Below are positions 47,783 through 58,805 of a DNA stretch of 64,000 bases, piece by piece. The notes beneath the pieces are model-generated. The model saw only the letters and a list, made by a program, of their open reading frames with translations, was not told the origin of the DNA and did no database searches. The position numbers were made by a program, and so were the translations under genes. This DNA comes from Vibrio sp. HDW18 (GTDB lineage: Bacteria > Pseudomonadota > Gammaproteobacteria > Enterobacterales > Vibrionaceae): the NCBI RefSeq assembly GCF_011306175.1, contig NZ_CP049913.1:2294001-2358000 (forward strand), in the 5' to 3' direction. How positions within the stretch are numbered: the stretch's first letter is position 1; every line of letters begins with the position of its first letter.

Positions 47783-48046
47783 TCATTTTTGCAGGGTAAA
47801 TTTTTGCAAGGTAAATTGTGGCGACAGTTGATGGGCGAGGTATTTGAACATATTAAATACGGCGGTGGTTTTCACGCTGGGCAGACCTTGGTCAGTGAGG
47901 AAATATTCGCCTTTAAACACTAACACGCCTTCTTTTTCCTCTACTTGCGTTGCACGCATTCCGTCAAGGTAATGTTCATGATTTTGAATTATGTGATTGG
48001 CGATCAGTAATAGGTCAAATTCGGTGATCGGTTGTTTATTGCTCAT
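47783..48046 (-). CDS. yciN: YciN family protein
   Basis: The 87-residue product matches E. coli YciN over its length: LLxxANxII, the GVLVFKGEYFLTDQGLP block, and KTTAVFNMFKYLAHQLS. Its function is unknown. As in E. coli it lies next to topA, here divergently, with an ERIC repeat in the gap. It ends in a short repeated FTLQKFTLQK tail. Confidence 0.9.
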   Translation of the reverse strand: MSNKQPITEFDLLLIANHIIQNHEHYLDGMRATQVEEKEGVLVFKGEYFLTDQGLPSVKTTAVFNMFKYLAHQLSPQFTLQKFTLQK

Positions 48047-48143
48047 GGTGATAGCTCGTTACGCTTAAAAAGCGCCAGTATACTGGCATAACGCCAAGGG
48101 TTAAAAGTAAAGTCTTAAAGGCTAAGAATTAAAAGCTAAGGGC

Positions 48144-48271
48144 TATACCCTTCCTACTTGAAGCTGCAGCGGTGTTGGCTACGTTTGTTCACCCCAATCA
48201 CATAGTTTGCCTATGCTCATGGGGATTCACTCACTTGCCGCCTACCTGCAACTCCAAGTTGTTTGGGTATA
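48144..48271. repeat. ERIC-type intergenic repeat, copy 3
   Basis: This 128-bp copy has TATACCC/GGGTATA ends and lies in the 540-bp yciN-topA gap. The remaining part of the gap (48272-48586) should hold the topA promoter; no gene is seen in it. Confidence 0.85.
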
Positions 48272-48586
48272 AAAGTAAAGGGTTGATGGGGTATCGTCAG
48301 TCGAAAAAGAGTGAGCTTGGGCGACCAAAGTGTGAGTTATGGCATAGTTCGCGGTTTTTTTCGCGCTGTTAACTGCACAGGGGTCGCGGCACAGTGAGCT
48401 TCACTTTAGTATGGACGCGTTTTTGCGCGCGGAACAACATTTCGTCGATTTGTCGAGCAAATAAAAAGCTTTTAGAAAAAACCAGTTGATCTTCTGGTTA
48501 TCTGGCTCGATAGTAAAAAAAGAATTACATTTTAGAACGTCATGCGATTTATATATCGCCCAATGATGAAGGACAATTGAGTCAAT

Positions 48587-51214
48587 ATGGGTAAATCACT
48601 CGTTATCGTCGAGTCACCAGCCAAGGCTAAAACTATTAATAAGTATCTTGGTAAAGACTTTATCGTAAAATCCAGTGTGGGGCACGTACGTGATCTGCCT
48701 ACTGCTGGGCAAACTACCACGACCGCGAAAGCGGCTAGCTCGACTAAAAAACTCTCAACCGCTGAGGATAAAGAGCAGCAAAAGCGTGACAAAGAACGCT
48801 CAGCGCTGATCAAAAAGATGGGGATTGATCCCTATCACGGATGGGATGCCAACTATCAAATTCTGCCCGGCAAAGAGAAAGTAGTCGCTGAGCTGCAAAA
48901 GCTCGCCAAAGACGCAGACAGCGTTTACCTTGCAACCGACTTGGACCGCGAAGGAGAAGCTATCGCTTGGCACCTGCGTGAGATCATCGGTGGCGATGAG
49001 AAGCGATACAAACGGGTCGTGTTTAACGAAATCACCCAAAATGCGATTCAACAGGCGTTTAAACAGCCGGGCGAATTGAATATGGATGGCGTTAACGCTC
49101 AGCAAGCGCGTCGCTTTATGGACCGCGTGGTGGGCTTTATGGTCTCGCCGCTGCTGTGGAAAAAAGTGGCGCGAGGTCTTTCTGCCGGTCGGGTTCAATC
49201 CGTCGCGGTAAAGTTATTGGTTGAGCGAGAACGTGAAATTAAAGCGTTTGTGCCAGAAGAGTTTTGGGATATCAACGCTGATACTTTAACCAGTGAGCAG
49301 CAAGATTTCCGACTGCTGGTGGCACAAAAAGATAATGTCGCGTTTAAACCGATTAACCAAAGCGAAGCATTGGCTGCGGTGGCCACGCTTAACCAAGCAC
49401 AGTTTGAAGTGTGCAAGCGTGAAGACAAGCCAACCTCAAGCAAACCGAGCGCACCTTTTATTACCTCAACCTTGCAGCAAGCCGCGAGTACGCGTTTGGG
49501 CTATGGGGTGAAAAAAACCATGATGCTCGCTCAGCGCTTGTATGAAGCGGGTTACATCACTTATATGCGTACTGACTCTACCAATTTGAGTGCAGAAGCG
49601 GTCGCCAACCTGCGTGATTACATCACCCAACAGTATGGTGAAACTTATTTACCAAGTCAGCCGAATGTGTATGGCAGCAAGCAAAATGCGCAAGAGGCAC
49701 ACGAAGCGATCCGTCCTTCGGATGTCACGGTGACTGCCGAGCATCTGCAAGGGATGGAAGCCGATGCCCATAAGCTATACGCGCTGATCTGGAATCAATT
49801 TGTGGCTTGTCAAATGACCCCTGCACAATACGATTCAACCACTGTGAGTGTGAAAGCGGCAGAATATACGCTTAAAGCCAAAGGGCGAATCCTAAAATTT
49901 GATGGTTGGACGCGTGTGCAGCGTCCACTTGGCAAGAACGAAGATCAGATTTTACCGGCGGTGAAAGTGGGTGAGCGCCTGCAATTAGTCAGCCTCGATC
50001 CTAAACAGCACTTTACTAAGCCGCCAGCGCGCTTTACCGAAGCGGCATTGGTCAAAGAGCTTGAAAAGCGTGGTATTGGCCGTCCATCAACCTATGCTTC
50101 GATCATCTCCACCATTCAAGATCGTGGCTATGTCAAAGTTGAGCAGCGTCGTTTCTTTGCCGAGAAAATGGGCGAAATTGTGACCGATCGCTTAGACGAA
50201 AGCTTTGATGATTTGATGAACTACGATTTTACTGCGCGGATGGAAGAAAAACTCGACCAGATCGCCGAAGGCGATGTCAATTGGACCGCGGTATTGGATG
50301 AGTTTTTTGCTGATTTCAGTCGCGATTTAACCACGGCCGAGCAAGATGAAAACGTCGGTGGTATGAAACCGAATCATATTGTTATGACCAATATCTTGTG
50401 CCCGACCTGTGCGCGGCCAATGGGGATCCGAACTGCATCGACTGGGGTGTTTTTAGGTTGCTCAGGTTATGCATTACCGCCCAAAGAGCGCTGTAAAACC
50501 ACCATCAACTTGAGTGATGAAGAGGGTATTATCAATGTCTTAGAAGAAGATGTTGAAACGGCAGCACTGCGTGCCAAAAAACGTTGCCCAATTTGTGAAA
50601 CCGCGATGGATGGTTATCTGATTGACGATAAGCGTAAGCTGCACGTTTGTGGTAACAACCCCAACTGTGAAGGTTTTATCGTTGAGCAAGGTGAGTTCAA
50701 AGTTAAAGGCTATGAAGGGCCAATGGTTGAGTGCGATAAGTGCAGCTCAGACATGGTGTTGAAAAATGGTCGTTTTGGTAAGTACATGGGTTGTACTAAC
50801 GAAACGTGTAAAAATACCCGCAAGATCCTGAAAAATGGTGAAGTGGCACCACCAAAAGAAGATCCGGTGCATTTCCCTGAATTGCCATGTGCTAATTCGG
50901 ATGCCTATTTTGTGCTACGTGATGGCGCATCTGGTCTGTTTTTGGCCGCGAGCAATTTCCCGAAATCGCGTGAAACGCGGGCTCCCTTAGTCGAAGAACT
51001 CAAGCGTTTTGCTGAACGTTTACCCGAAAAGTACCAGTATCTGACCACTGCTCCAACTCATGATCCTGATGGTTTAGCTGCGGTCGTGCGTTTCTCCCGT
51101 AAAGAGAAAGAGCACTATGTGCGTACTGAGACGGACGCTAAACCCTCCGGTTGGTTGGCTGTCTACCAAGATGGTAAATGGTTGGTTACCGATAAGCGTA
51201 AAAATGCCAAATAG
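48587..51214 (+). CDS. topA: DNA topoisomerase I
   Basis: The 875-residue enzyme relaxes negative supercoils. Toprim motifs [17 protein letters not shown] and [17 protein letters not shown], the active-site tyrosine in [11 protein letters not shown] near residue 325, and three to four C-terminal zinc ribbons ([28 protein letters not shown]) are in order. FGKYMGCTN and the family end follow. A strong terminator lies 43 bases downstream. Confidence 0.98.
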   Translation: MGKSLVIVESPAKAKTINKYLGKDFIVKSSVGHVRDLPTAGQTTTTAKAASSTKKLSTAEDKEQQKRDKERSALIKKMGIDPYHGWDANYQILPGKEKVVAELQKLAKDADSVYLATDLDREGEAIAWHLREIIGGDEKRYKRVVFNEITQNAIQQAFKQPGELNMDGVNAQQARRFMDRVVGFMVSPLLWKKVARGLSAGRVQSVAVKLLVEREREIKAFVPEEFWDINADTLTSEQQDFRLLVAQKDNVAFKPINQSEALAAVATLNQAQFEVCKREDKPTSSKPSAPFITSTLQQAASTRLGYGVKKTMMLAQRLYEAGYITYMRTDSTNLSAEAVANLRDYITQQYGETYLPSQPNVYGSKQNAQEAHEAIRPSDVTVTAEHLQGMEADAHKLYALIWNQFVACQMTPAQYDSTTVSVKAAEYTLKAKGRILKFDGWTRVQRPLGKNEDQILPAVKVGERLQLVSLDPKQHFTKPPARFTEAALVKELEKRGIGRPSTYASIISTIQDRGYVKVEQRRFFAEKMGEIVTDRLDESFDDLMNYDFTARMEEKLDQIAEGDVNWTAVLDEFFADFSRDLTTAEQDENVGGMKPNHIVMTNILCPTCARPMGIRTASTGVFLGCSGYALPPKERCKTTINLSDEEGIINVLEEDVETAALRAKKRCPICETAMDGYLIDDKRKLHVCGNNPNCEGFIVEQGEFKVKGYEGPMVECDKCSSDMVLKNGRFGKYMGCTNETCKNTRKILKNGEVAPPKEDPVHFPELPCANSDAYFVLRDGASGLFLAASNFPKSRETRAPLVEELKRFAERLPEKYQYLTTAPTHDPDGLAAVVRFSRKEKEHYVRTETDAKPSGWLAVYQDGKWLVTDKRKNAK

Positions 51215-51256
51215 TTTTAACTGGTAAAAATTTAACAGATATTTTCTTTCTAATTA

Positions 51257-51288
51257 CAAGGCAGCTTAGCTGCCTTGCTTCGTTTTTG
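51257..51288 (+). terminator. Terminator after topA
   Basis: CAAGGCAGC / GCTGCCTTG with a TTA loop is followed by CTTCGTTTTTG. The rest of the 508-bp gap before glgC (to 51722) shows no credible gene; an 82-codon forward frame there lacks a ribosome site. Confidence 0.85.
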
Positions 51289-51722
51289 ATTCTCACCGCC
51301 AATTTACTCAGTTGTTACTCACATTTCGTTAACATTTTTGCAATTAACTTACGGGAGTGTGACTTAAGAGTCAGTCTTACACGCAAAGGCTCCTTACTAT
51401 CAAAGACACTACTCAATTTGAGGTTATTTAACCTGTTATCGCATTACCTTGCGCAATACTTGGTATCCCAAACGCGAAAGATTTTTCGATTTGATTTTTA
51501 TCGTTGCTGCTGCTCGTTTTTAGTGCGCAAATGATTAAAAATTGATTGGTATTCGGCGATAAATTCGATAACTTATAATCAACCGATTGCATTTGTTGTT
51601 CCGTATCTTGATAGTTGTACTGATTAACTGACAGTTGGTTAGCATGGAGCTCCGCACCATCCCCCCCTAAAGTAAAGATTATTTTGTGGTGCGGTAAATA
51701 ATATAAAAATGGAGAATGGTAT

Positions 51723-52940
51723 ATGGCTGGAGTATTAGGCATGATTTTGGCGGGTGGTGAAGGGTCACGGTTGAAACCGTTGACAGAAACCCGTACCAAA
51801 CCGGCAGTTCCTTTTGGTGGTAGCTATCGCTTAATTGACTTTGCATTAAACAATTTTGTCAATGCGGATTTAATGCGGATTTATGTATTAACTCAGTTTA
51901 AATCGCAATCTCTTTACATTCATATGAAAAAAGGCTGGAACCTCTCTGGGATCACCGATCGTTTTATCGATATTATTCCTGCGCAGATGCGTGATGGTAA
52001 ACGTTGGTACGAAGGAACGGCGGATGCGATTTATCAGAACTTACGTTTTGTGGAAATTGTGTCACCGGATCAAGTCTGTATTTTTGGCTCAGACCATATC
52101 TACAAAATGGATATTCGCCAAATGCTCGATTTTCATCGTCGGATGGGGGCTGAGCTGACGGTCTCCGCACTGCGCATGCCGATCAGCCAAGCATCTCAGT
52201 TTGGCGTGATTGAAGTTGATCAAAATGGCAAAATGATCGGCTTTGAGGAAAAACCCAGCCAGCCGAAATCGATCCCAGGCGAGCCTGAGTGGGCACTGGT
52301 TTCAATGGGCAACTACATCTTCGAAGCAGAAACGCTCAGCAAAGAACTGCGTGAAGATGCTGAAAATAACCAGTCCAGCCATGATTTTGGTAAAGACATC
52401 ATCCCTAAAATGTTTCCGCGTGGCCAAGTGTACGTGTACGATTTTACCACCAACAAAATTAAAGGGGAGAAAGGGGCGGCCTATTGGCGTGATGTGGGTA
52501 CCATTGAGTCTTATTGGTCAGCGCATATGGATCTGCTCGACAAAGATCCCTCTTTCTCTTTGTATAACCGTCATTGGCCATTGCATACTTACTATCCACC
52601 ACTACCGCCTGTCACCTTGGTGGATGTCAAAGAGAAGAAAAATAAAGTAACCGACAGTTTGCTTTCGGGAGGTTGCTATATCCAAGGTGCGACGATTTAC
52701 AAATCGGTACTCGGTTTTCGCTGTAATATAGCCGCTGGCTCTTTGATTAGTGAATCGGTGATTTTGGGTGATGTAAAAATTGGTGCGGGATGTATGATTA
52801 AGTGCGCGATTATCGATAAGAATGTAGAAATTGCCCCCGGAACCATTATTGGTGAAGATTTGGAATTGGATAGAAAACGCTTCCACGTTTCCGATGAGGG
52901 GATAGTGGTGATTGAAAAAGGCAGTAAGGTAGGATTTTAG
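51723..52940 (+). CDS. glgC: Glucose-1-phosphate adenylyltransferase
   Basis: GlgC makes ADP-glucose from ATP and glucose-1-phosphate for glycogen. The 405-residue protein has the nucleotidyltransferase loop LAGGEGSRLKPLT, the activator-site lysine region RTKPAVPFGG, the substrate motif VIEVDQNGKMIGFEEKPS, and a C-terminal left-handed beta-helix. GGAGAATGG precedes the start. glgA begins one base after its stop codon, so the two are translationally coupled. Confidence 0.97.
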   Translation: MAGVLGMILAGGEGSRLKPLTETRTKPAVPFGGSYRLIDFALNNFVNADLMRIYVLTQFKSQSLYIHMKKGWNLSGITDRFIDIIPAQMRDGKRWYEGTADAIYQNLRFVEIVSPDQVCIFGSDHIYKMDIRQMLDFHRRMGAELTVSALRMPISQASQFGVIEVDQNGKMIGFEEKPSQPKSIPGEPEWALVSMGNYIFEAETLSKELREDAENNQSSHDFGKDIIPKMFPRGQVYVYDFTTNKIKGEKGAAYWRDVGTIESYWSAHMDLLDKDPSFSLYNRHWPLHTYYPPLPPVTLVDVKEKKNKVTDSLLSGGCYIQGATIYKSVLGFRCNIAAGSLISESVILGDVKIGAGCMIKCAIIDKNVEIAPGTIIGEDLELDRKRFHVSDEGIVVIEKGSKVGF

Positions 52941-52941
52941 A

Positions 52942-54395
52942 ATGGAACAGCTCAACGTTTGGTTTACCGTTTCAGAAGTACAGGGGCTGGTAAAAAGTGG
53001 TGGCTTGGCCGATGTCGCGAAAGCATTACCACAGGCGTTGAAAGCGTTACATCAGCAGGTGGCCATTGCGCTGCCTGCTTATCGCGCAGTGCCGGGCCGA
53101 GAACACGCAGAGCTGGTGCTGAACACTGAGCTCACCCATTGGCCGCATACTCAATATCGAGTTCTGAAATGTGATGTGGAAGGTATCCCGGTCTATTTAA
53201 TCGATTGTCCCGTTTATTTTGACCGCCCAGCGTTGTATGCGGAGAGTAATCAGGCGTACGCCGATAACGGTGAACGGTTTGGTTTTTTCTGTGCCGCGTG
53301 TTTGGATGTATTGCCTAAGTTAGGCATCCAGCCGGATATTATTCACGCTAATGATTGGCACACCGGTTTAGTTCCGTTCTTGCTGAAAACCCGTTATCGC
53401 TATGATCCATTTTTTGAGCGGGTCAAAAGTGTGCTGACAATACACAATGCCATGTTCAAAGGGATTTTTTCTTATCATCAACTGGAAATCATTCCGGAGT
53501 TAAATTTATCGGGATGGAGTTTTTACAATATGGCTATGACCACGTCAGCATGCTGCGTGCCGGAATTGCCTTTGCGGATAAAATTAATGCGGTTAGCCCC
53601 AATTATGCCTCTGAGCTATTAACCTCGTTGGGAGCACATGGGCTGGTGGATGATTTTGTACGCCGAGCGCGCGATTTACATGGCATAGTCAATGGTTGTG
53701 ATTATCGTGAATGGAATCCTCGTAACGATCACTATCTACCGGTGACTTATAGTGAAGATCCTGATTCAATGCGCCAAGGTAAGGCTTTGTGTAAACAAGC
53801 CTTACAAGCTGAGCTGCATTTACCGGTGAGCGATGTGCCTCTATTTGGTATGGTGTGTCGACTTACCCACCAAAAGGGCTTTCACTACCTGTTACCCATT
53901 TTAGAGTCTTTTTTGCGTAACCGTGTCCAAGTGGTCATCGTTGGGACTGGCGAGCCAGAGGTTGCCGCTCGGCTGAGTAAGTTGGCGTATCAACACCGAG
54001 AGCAATTGGCTTTTGTTGAAACTTATAGTGAACGTTTAGCGCACTGGGTTGAAGCTGGCTCTGATTTTTTCTTAATGCCTTCAGAGTTTGAGGCTTGTGG
54101 ACTGAATCAGATCTACAGTATGGCTTATGGTACGCTGCCGATTGTACGAGAAGTCGGTGGGTTAAAAGATACGGTCAACGATTACGATAAATTCCCAGAG
54201 CAGGCGACTGGTTTTAGTTATCAAGACCCGACACCGGAAGCTTTGCTAATTACTATGCAGCGGGCATTGCTGTTTTATTTGCAGCAGCCAGCAGAGATGA
54301 GCAAAGTGCAACAACGTGCAATGCTGCAAAACTTCAGTTGGCAAGTATCAGCCCAAGACTATATCAAGATGTATCAGTTAGCGCGATTTGGTTAA
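52942..54395 (+). pseudogene. glgA: Glycogen synthase interrupted by a -1 frameshift
   Basis: GlgA extends glycogen from ADP-glucose. The N-terminal part (VKSGGLADVAKALPQALKA loop, IIHANDWHTGLVPFLL) is in one frame until NLSG at 53510. From ATG 53514 the protein (MEFLQYGYDHVSMLRAGIAF, SEFEACGLNQIYSMAYGTLP, VGGLKDTV) goes on in the next frame to 54395. Adding one G to the GGG at 53511-53513 restores a 484-residue protein of normal length. Either the gene is freshly broken or the base was lost in sequencing. The upstream partner glgC is intact. Confidence 0.9.
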
Positions 54396-54428
54396 CTGAA
54401 ATTGGAAAACTTGCAAGGCACTACCTCC

Positions 54429-54460
54429 CAAGGCACTGTTTAGTGCCTTGATTTTTTTAA
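54429..54460 (+). terminator. Terminator after glgCA
   Basis: CAAGGCACT / AGTGCCTTG with a GTTT loop is followed by ATTTTTTTAA. A second copy of CAAGGCACT lies just before the stem. Confidence 0.88.
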
Positions 54461-54560
54461 TGCTTTAGTTTTTTATGCTGAGACAACAGTTTCTTACAAC
54501 TCGCCCGATGCCCAGCTCGCAGATTATGCTAGTCTTGGCCTGCATTATAAAGAGGTGCCA

Positions 54561-55366
54561 ATGACGACGATTGCCGAAAAAGTGCTATTTCATAAAACGT
54601 ATCACCATCCTACCAGCCATGAGTGGGTGGTTTTTGTGCATGGCGCAGGGGGCAGCTCTGCGATCTGGTTTAAGCAAATCAAAGCTTATCGTCAGCATTT
54701 CAATTTATTGTTGATTGACTTGCGTGGGCATGGGAAATCGAATCCCTTACTGAAAGGCTGGATTGCCAATCGTTACACTTTCAAAAGTGTGACACTGGAT
54801 GTATTGCGCGTGCTTGATCACCTGAAAATTCAGTCTGCGCATTTTGTTGGTATGTCGCTCGGAACCATCATAGTGCGTAATTTAGCTGAGCTTGCCACGC
54901 ATCGTGTTAATTCAATGGTGCTAGGGGGGCAGTCACGCGGCTCAACACTCGTTCACAAATTTTGGTTAAGCTTGGGCATTGGAGCAAACATATCATCCCA
55001 TACATGTGGCTATATCGCTTGTTTGCTTACGTTGTGATGCCACAGCGTAGCCAAAAAGAGTCACGTCATCTGTTTATTCGTGAAGCGCAAAAGCTGTGTC
55101 AAAAAGAGTTTAAACGTTGGTTCACTTTAACCGCTGAAGTTAATCCTTTGATGCGTTATTTCCGTGACCGTGAATTGCCAATCCCCACCTTATATCTGAT
55201 GGGTGAGAAAGATTACATGTTCATTCATCCGGTTAAAGAGATGGTGGCGCTGCACGCACAAAGTGAGCTGTACGAGATCCCCAATTGTGGGCATGTGTGT
55301 AATGTTGAGCAGCCGGAGCTGTTCAATCAGCATTCGATCGAATTTATTCAGCGTCAGATCCGTTAA
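54561..55366 (+). pseudogene. Alpha/beta hydrolase interrupted by a -1 frameshift
   Basis: The N-terminal part reads HGAGGSSAIWFKQ (oxyanion loop), IDLRGHGKS and the nucleophile elbow GMSLGT near residue 96. At the TTTT run at 54960-54963 one T is missing, and the frame moves from LVHKF to VKLGHWSKHIIPYMWLYRLF. The remaining part carries the catalytic aspartate (GEKDYMF) and histidine (NCGHVCNVEQPE) and ends at 55366. Repaired, it gives 268 residues. The substrate is unknown. The start at 54561 has AGAGG six bases upstream, and the gene stands alone between terminators. Confidence 0.85.
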
Positions 55367-55432
55367 ACGCGGCATTTAGCCCTAGCTGATCACAATAACG
55401 GCGGTCGGTATACCGATGAGTGATTGGGTAGT

Positions 55433-55460
55433 AAAAAACACGCGCCATGATTGGCGCGTG
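55433..55460 (-). terminator. Terminator after tfoY
   Basis: CACGCGCCA / TGGCGCGTG with a TGAT loop has six Us on the - strand, about 50 bases after the tfoY stop codon. Confidence 0.85.
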
Positions 55461-55512
55461 GATTTATGTGGCGAACTCTGTGCTTGACGCAGTGAACCAT
55501 CATCACACTAAT

Positions 55513-56100
55513 CTAGAGATGGCTTAACAGCTCATCACGGCGCTGCTGTGGGATCACCGACCAGTGTTTACCTTCAATTGCGCCTTCTAAGGCCCACAGC
55601 AGCTCTAAGCTCACCTCGGCAGTATGAGTACGCTGAATGGCTTTATAGGCAGCGACAGATCCGTTGGATTGGAGAGAGGCGACCGTTTCAATGCCGGCTT
55701 TCTTGAGCATTCTTTCCGTTGCTAAACGCAGGTTAGGCAGATTTTTTAAACGGTCAGGTTTGGCTTGAGCTTGCGTCTCACGCTCCGCTTTAGCCACATC
55801 AAGCGCGGTATGAGCTTCAGTTAGAATTGAGGCCGGATCACTCCAGCAATTGTCAGGCAGAGCGTAATACTTGGTCACGACAGGGAAGCCACGTTTTTTG
55901 TAAACGTATGGGGCATAACCTTGTTGTTTGAATTTTTCAATCGAGGCTTCATCGGCACGGATGTGCAGCGTATCGTTGACCACAAGTGCAAACATTGTAT
56001 CGTCGACAAAAATACCAAAGCCACCAAACATTGAACGAGATTTCACACGTCCTAGCTGCTCAAAGAGCCGCATTGAATCTTTTAATACTGGTTTATCCAT
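55513..56100 (-). CDS. tfoY: TfoX/Sxy family regulator TfoY
   Basis: The 195-residue protein has the TfoX N-terminal domain ([21 protein letters not shown], residues about 20-100) and C-terminal domain ([20 protein letters not shown]). In V. cholerae TfoY raises motility and type VI secretion when cyclic-di-GMP is low. The Vc2-like riboswitch at 56212 lies in its leader, which fixes the identity as tfoY rather than tfoX. purR lies beyond it on the same strand, as in V. cholerae. Confidence 0.95.
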   Translation of the reverse strand: MDKPVLKDSMRLFEQLGRVKSRSMFGGFGIFVDDTMFALVVNDTLHIRADEASIEKFKQQGYAPYVYKKRGFPVVTKYYALPDNCWSDPASILTEAHTALDVAKAERETQAQAKPDRLKNLPNLRLATERMLKKAGIETVASLQSNGSVAAYKAIQRTHTAEVSLELLWALEGAIEGKHWSVIPQQRRDELLSHL

Positions 56101-56211
56101 GCTGTTAGTCTCGGAGTATTGTTACCTACGCCACCAAATCAGGCCCGAGAAAATTAGCAAAAACATGCAGCCAAGGTGTCAATAATCAGTCAACAGCCTG
56201 TATGCATTTTT

Positions 56212-56305
56212 GCCATCGGCAACCCCGCTACCTACCAAGTTGTTGGTTTAGGCCGGAGGCTTTGCGTCCCACTCTTTCAAATGGTTTGCCCTGTGCGTGA
56301 CACTT
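56212..56305 (-). promoter_or_regulatory. Cyclic-di-GMP-I riboswitch (Vc2-like) in the tfoY leader
   Basis: On the - strand the sequence is close to the well-studied V. cholerae Vc2 element: GTCACGCACAGGGCAAACC, a GAAA-capped stem, GGGACGCAAAGCCTCCGG, CCTAAACC and GTAGGTAGCGGGGTTGCCG. It ends about 110 bases before the tfoY start. The purR stop codon lies 150 bases upstream, so the promoter should sit in that gap. Confidence 0.97.
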
Positions 56306-56458
56306 TTCCTGATAAAAATCAGTCATTCTTAGCGCATTATCACAGTTTAATGTTTCAATTATGAGAATGCGCTGAGCTAATCCTGCTCTTTCTATATGAG
56401 GTTTGTCAGATTTATGTGACAAGCTCTCAAATACAGATGGTGTGAATTTTCAAGCAAG

Positions 56459-57469
56459 TTAGGATTTTGTCAAGTCTTTTACGGTATCCCGTTCGACAAT
56501 TTCAGGATGCATTTCAAAAATTCGCCGTTCATGCTCTTTATCTTTAATCCGTTCCAGTAAGATTTCGAACGCATTTTTACCTACACGGCGTTTCGGTTGG
56601 TGCACCGTGGTTAATGGCGGTGAGAAATACTCGGCCAATTCAATATTGTCGTAGCCAATCACCGACATATCTTCTGGAACACGGATCCCTTTTTGCTGTA
56701 AGCGGCTGATGAGGCCTAACGCCATCGTATCATTAAAGCAGAACACTGCGCTGGGGCGCTTATCCATCGCGATGATCTTATCGGCGGCTAGTACCGCAGT
56801 ATCACACTCAAAGTTGCCTTCTAAAATCCAATCTTGATTGATGGGTAAATTGGCTTCTGCCATCGCGCGGCGAAAACCTTGAATACGCTCTTGGCAGGCC
56901 GCTTTGATAAAATGACCACTTAAGCAAGCAATGTCGCGGTGTCCGTGTTCAATTAGATACTTGGTCGCCAGATAGCCACCTTCTTCTGAGTTATCAATGA
57001 TCTTATCCGCATTGGAAGTTTCAGGCCCCCAGTCCATGATCACCTTCGGAATGTCTTTATGCACATCAAGCATTGCTTGTAGTTCTTGGGTGAGATCAGA
57101 GCACATCACCAAAATACCATCAACCCGCTTTTCGGCGAGCATCCGAATGTAATCCCGCTGTTTTTCATAAATGCCGCCAGTGTTACATAGGATCAAGGTA
57201 TAACCTTGACGGTAACAGTAGCTTTCCACCCCATCGATCACTTCAGAGAAGAAGAGATTGGTCGATTGCGTCACTAACATGCCGATCGTACGCGTGGTAT
57301 TACACTTTAAACTACGTGCCACAGCACTTGGTGCGTAGTTAAGTTGTTGCACCGCTTCCATCACTTTTTCTTGGGTGGTTTCTGCCACAAAGCGAGTTTT
57401 GTTGATCACGTGGGAAACGGTGGTGGTTGACACACCAGCAAGGCGCGCCACATCTTTTATCGTAGCCAT
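56459..57469 (-). CDS. purR: LacI-family purine repressor PurR
   Basis: The 336-residue regulator starts [28 protein letters not shown], the PurR recognition and hinge sequence (SAVARSLK hinge helix near residue 48). A periplasmic-binding-like corepressor domain for hypoxanthine/guanine follows ([45 protein letters not shown]). It controls purine synthesis genes and sits upstream of tfoY as in V. cholerae. The 404-bp gap to elyC holds one hairpin (57632). Confidence 0.94.
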   Translation of the reverse strand: MATIKDVARLAGVSTTTVSHVINKTRFVAETTQEKVMEAVQQLNYAPSAVARSLKCNTTRTIGMLVTQSTNLFFSEVIDGVESYCYRQGYTLILCNTGGIYEKQRDYIRMLAEKRVDGILVMCSDLTQELQAMLDVHKDIPKVIMDWGPETSNADKIIDNSEEGGYLATKYLIEHGHRDIACLSGHFIKAACQERIQGFRRAMAEANLPINQDWILEGNFECDTAVLAADKIIAMDKRPSAVFCFNDTMALGLISRLQQKGIRVPEDMSVIGYDNIELAEYFSPPLTTVHQPKRRVGKNAFEILLERIKDKEHERRIFEMHPEIVERDTVKDLTKS

Positions 57470-57631
57470 AGAGTGTTCCTATCGATGACTGCTGATGTCA
57501 GCGAATGTTATTGGTGAATTAAATCAGCAGGTAAGGCGAGATTGAGCAAGCTGTGATACTTGGAGTGCGAATCACCACACATAACGTATCTTGGGCGTAA
57601 CAATCATGATGCCTAAAGTAATAAAATACAA

Positions 57632-57654
57632 AAACCGCCGAAAAACAGCGGTTT
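57632..57654 (-). terminator. Hairpin in the purR-elyC gap
   Basis: AAACCGC / GCGGTTT with a nine-base loop is preceded by an A-rich run. It may terminate elyC transcription, whose stop codon is 220 bases away. Nothing else is recognised in 57470-57873. Confidence 0.4.
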
Positions 57655-57873
57655 ACAATCATATTGGTTTTATCATTTGCGGGTGAATTTTAGACTGCGC
57701 CGCCAGCAACTGCAATCAAATTCATTCATCAAACGGTAACTTATTTCTGAATTGATAGGTCTAGCAGTGATAGCTTATTGACCTTGTACCTTAAATCAAT
57801 CCGCAATCGCAACAGGATAGCGAATGTGCACTATCACTGTTGCGAGTCGAACAGATTAAGGCATAACCGGTGG

Positions 57874-58689
57874 TTAATCTGTCAGCGTGACATTGACCGG
57901 TTTCGTTTCAGGAACAGGACTGGCATCACCCGCCACGCTATCGCGTAGAGTTTGCCACAGTAGCCCTAAGCTTTCGTACCAAAATAGCTCTGTCTGCTCA
58001 AGATAGCGTGATTTGGGAATGTACTTGTCCCAAGGCTGAATAATATTCAGATGACCTAAGTAATTGGTCGGTGCGGCAATCGGGGTTAGACCTGCCGATT
58101 GAAATTCGCGCATGGCGCGTTTCATGTGGCTGGCCGATGTTACCAATACCATACGCTTTTGCTGCACAAAAGCCGCTGCTTGGCGCGCTTCTTCCCAGGT
58201 ATCTTTGGCGGTTTCCAGCAAAATAATATCGGATTTGGGTACGCCCAGCGCGAGGGCGACTCGCGCCATCATTCGCGCGTGGCTGACTTCACTGCCGCCA
58301 GTATAGCCGGAGAGAATTAATTTAGAACCTGGATACATGCGGTAAATACGAATGCCCTCGTTTAAGCGCATTAATGCTGCGCGAGTGAGTTCCGAGGTCG
58401 GTGGTATATCATCATCCACAACATGACCATTGCCGAGCACCATTATGTAATCGAGCGAGCCTTCGACCGGTAAAAAGGCGGTGTAAGCGCGCTCAAGTGG
58501 CATTAATAAACGCGTGGCAACAGGTTGAAAGGAGACCAGAAACAATCCAGAGAGTGAGAATAAAACCACCAGACAGCCAGTTTTACGTTTGGCGGTGAAC
58601 ATGATCAGCATCAAGCCGAGAAAACCAAGGATCAGCAGCGCTGGCAGTGGCATCAACAGCGAAGAAAAAATTTTTTTCAGCTCAAACAT
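57874..58689 (-). CDS. elyC: Envelope biogenesis factor ElyC (DUF218)
   Basis: The 271-residue inner-membrane protein has two N-terminal membrane helices and a DUF218 domain with IMVLGNGHVVDDDIPP, NEGIRIYRMYPGSKLILSG, DTWEEARQAAAFV and VTSASHMKRAM. E. coli ElyC (YcbC) affects undecaprenyl-phosphate metabolism and envelope integrity. The ATG at 58689 matches the E. coli N-terminus; a GTG at 58716 would add nine residues. It is divergent from cmoM, as in E. coli. Confidence 0.9.
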   Translation of the reverse strand: MFELKKIFSSLLMPLPALLILGFLGLMLIMFTAKRKTGCLVVLFSLSGLFLVSFQPVATRLLMPLERAYTAFLPVEGSLDYIMVLGNGHVVDDDIPPTSELTRAALMRLNEGIRIYRMYPGSKLILSGYTGGSEVSHARMMARVALALGVPKSDIILLETAKDTWEEARQAAAFVQQKRMVLVTSASHMKRAMREFQSAGLTPIAAPTNYLGHLNIIQPWDKYIPKSRYLEQTELFWYESLGLLWQTLRDSVAGDASPVPETKPVNVTLTD

Positions 58690-58805
58690 AGCGAAAACAG
58701 TCCGAAAAAACAGCACTTGAATATAAAAAGAGTCGAAGCCTCTTTATTCCTGCTACTCCTGTGACAGAATAGCGGGTACGATGGATTATCATAACTCAAG
58801 CTACT

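Noticed and set aside
48272..48586. Hairpin-like CGCGGTTTTTTTCGCG before topA
   Set aside because: The stem is only four pairs with no following U tract, and lies in a promoter region.
51428..51799. A 123-codon leftward open frame overlapping the glgC start
   Set aside because: It runs antisense into a conserved gene, has no ribosome site and no recognisable protein pattern.
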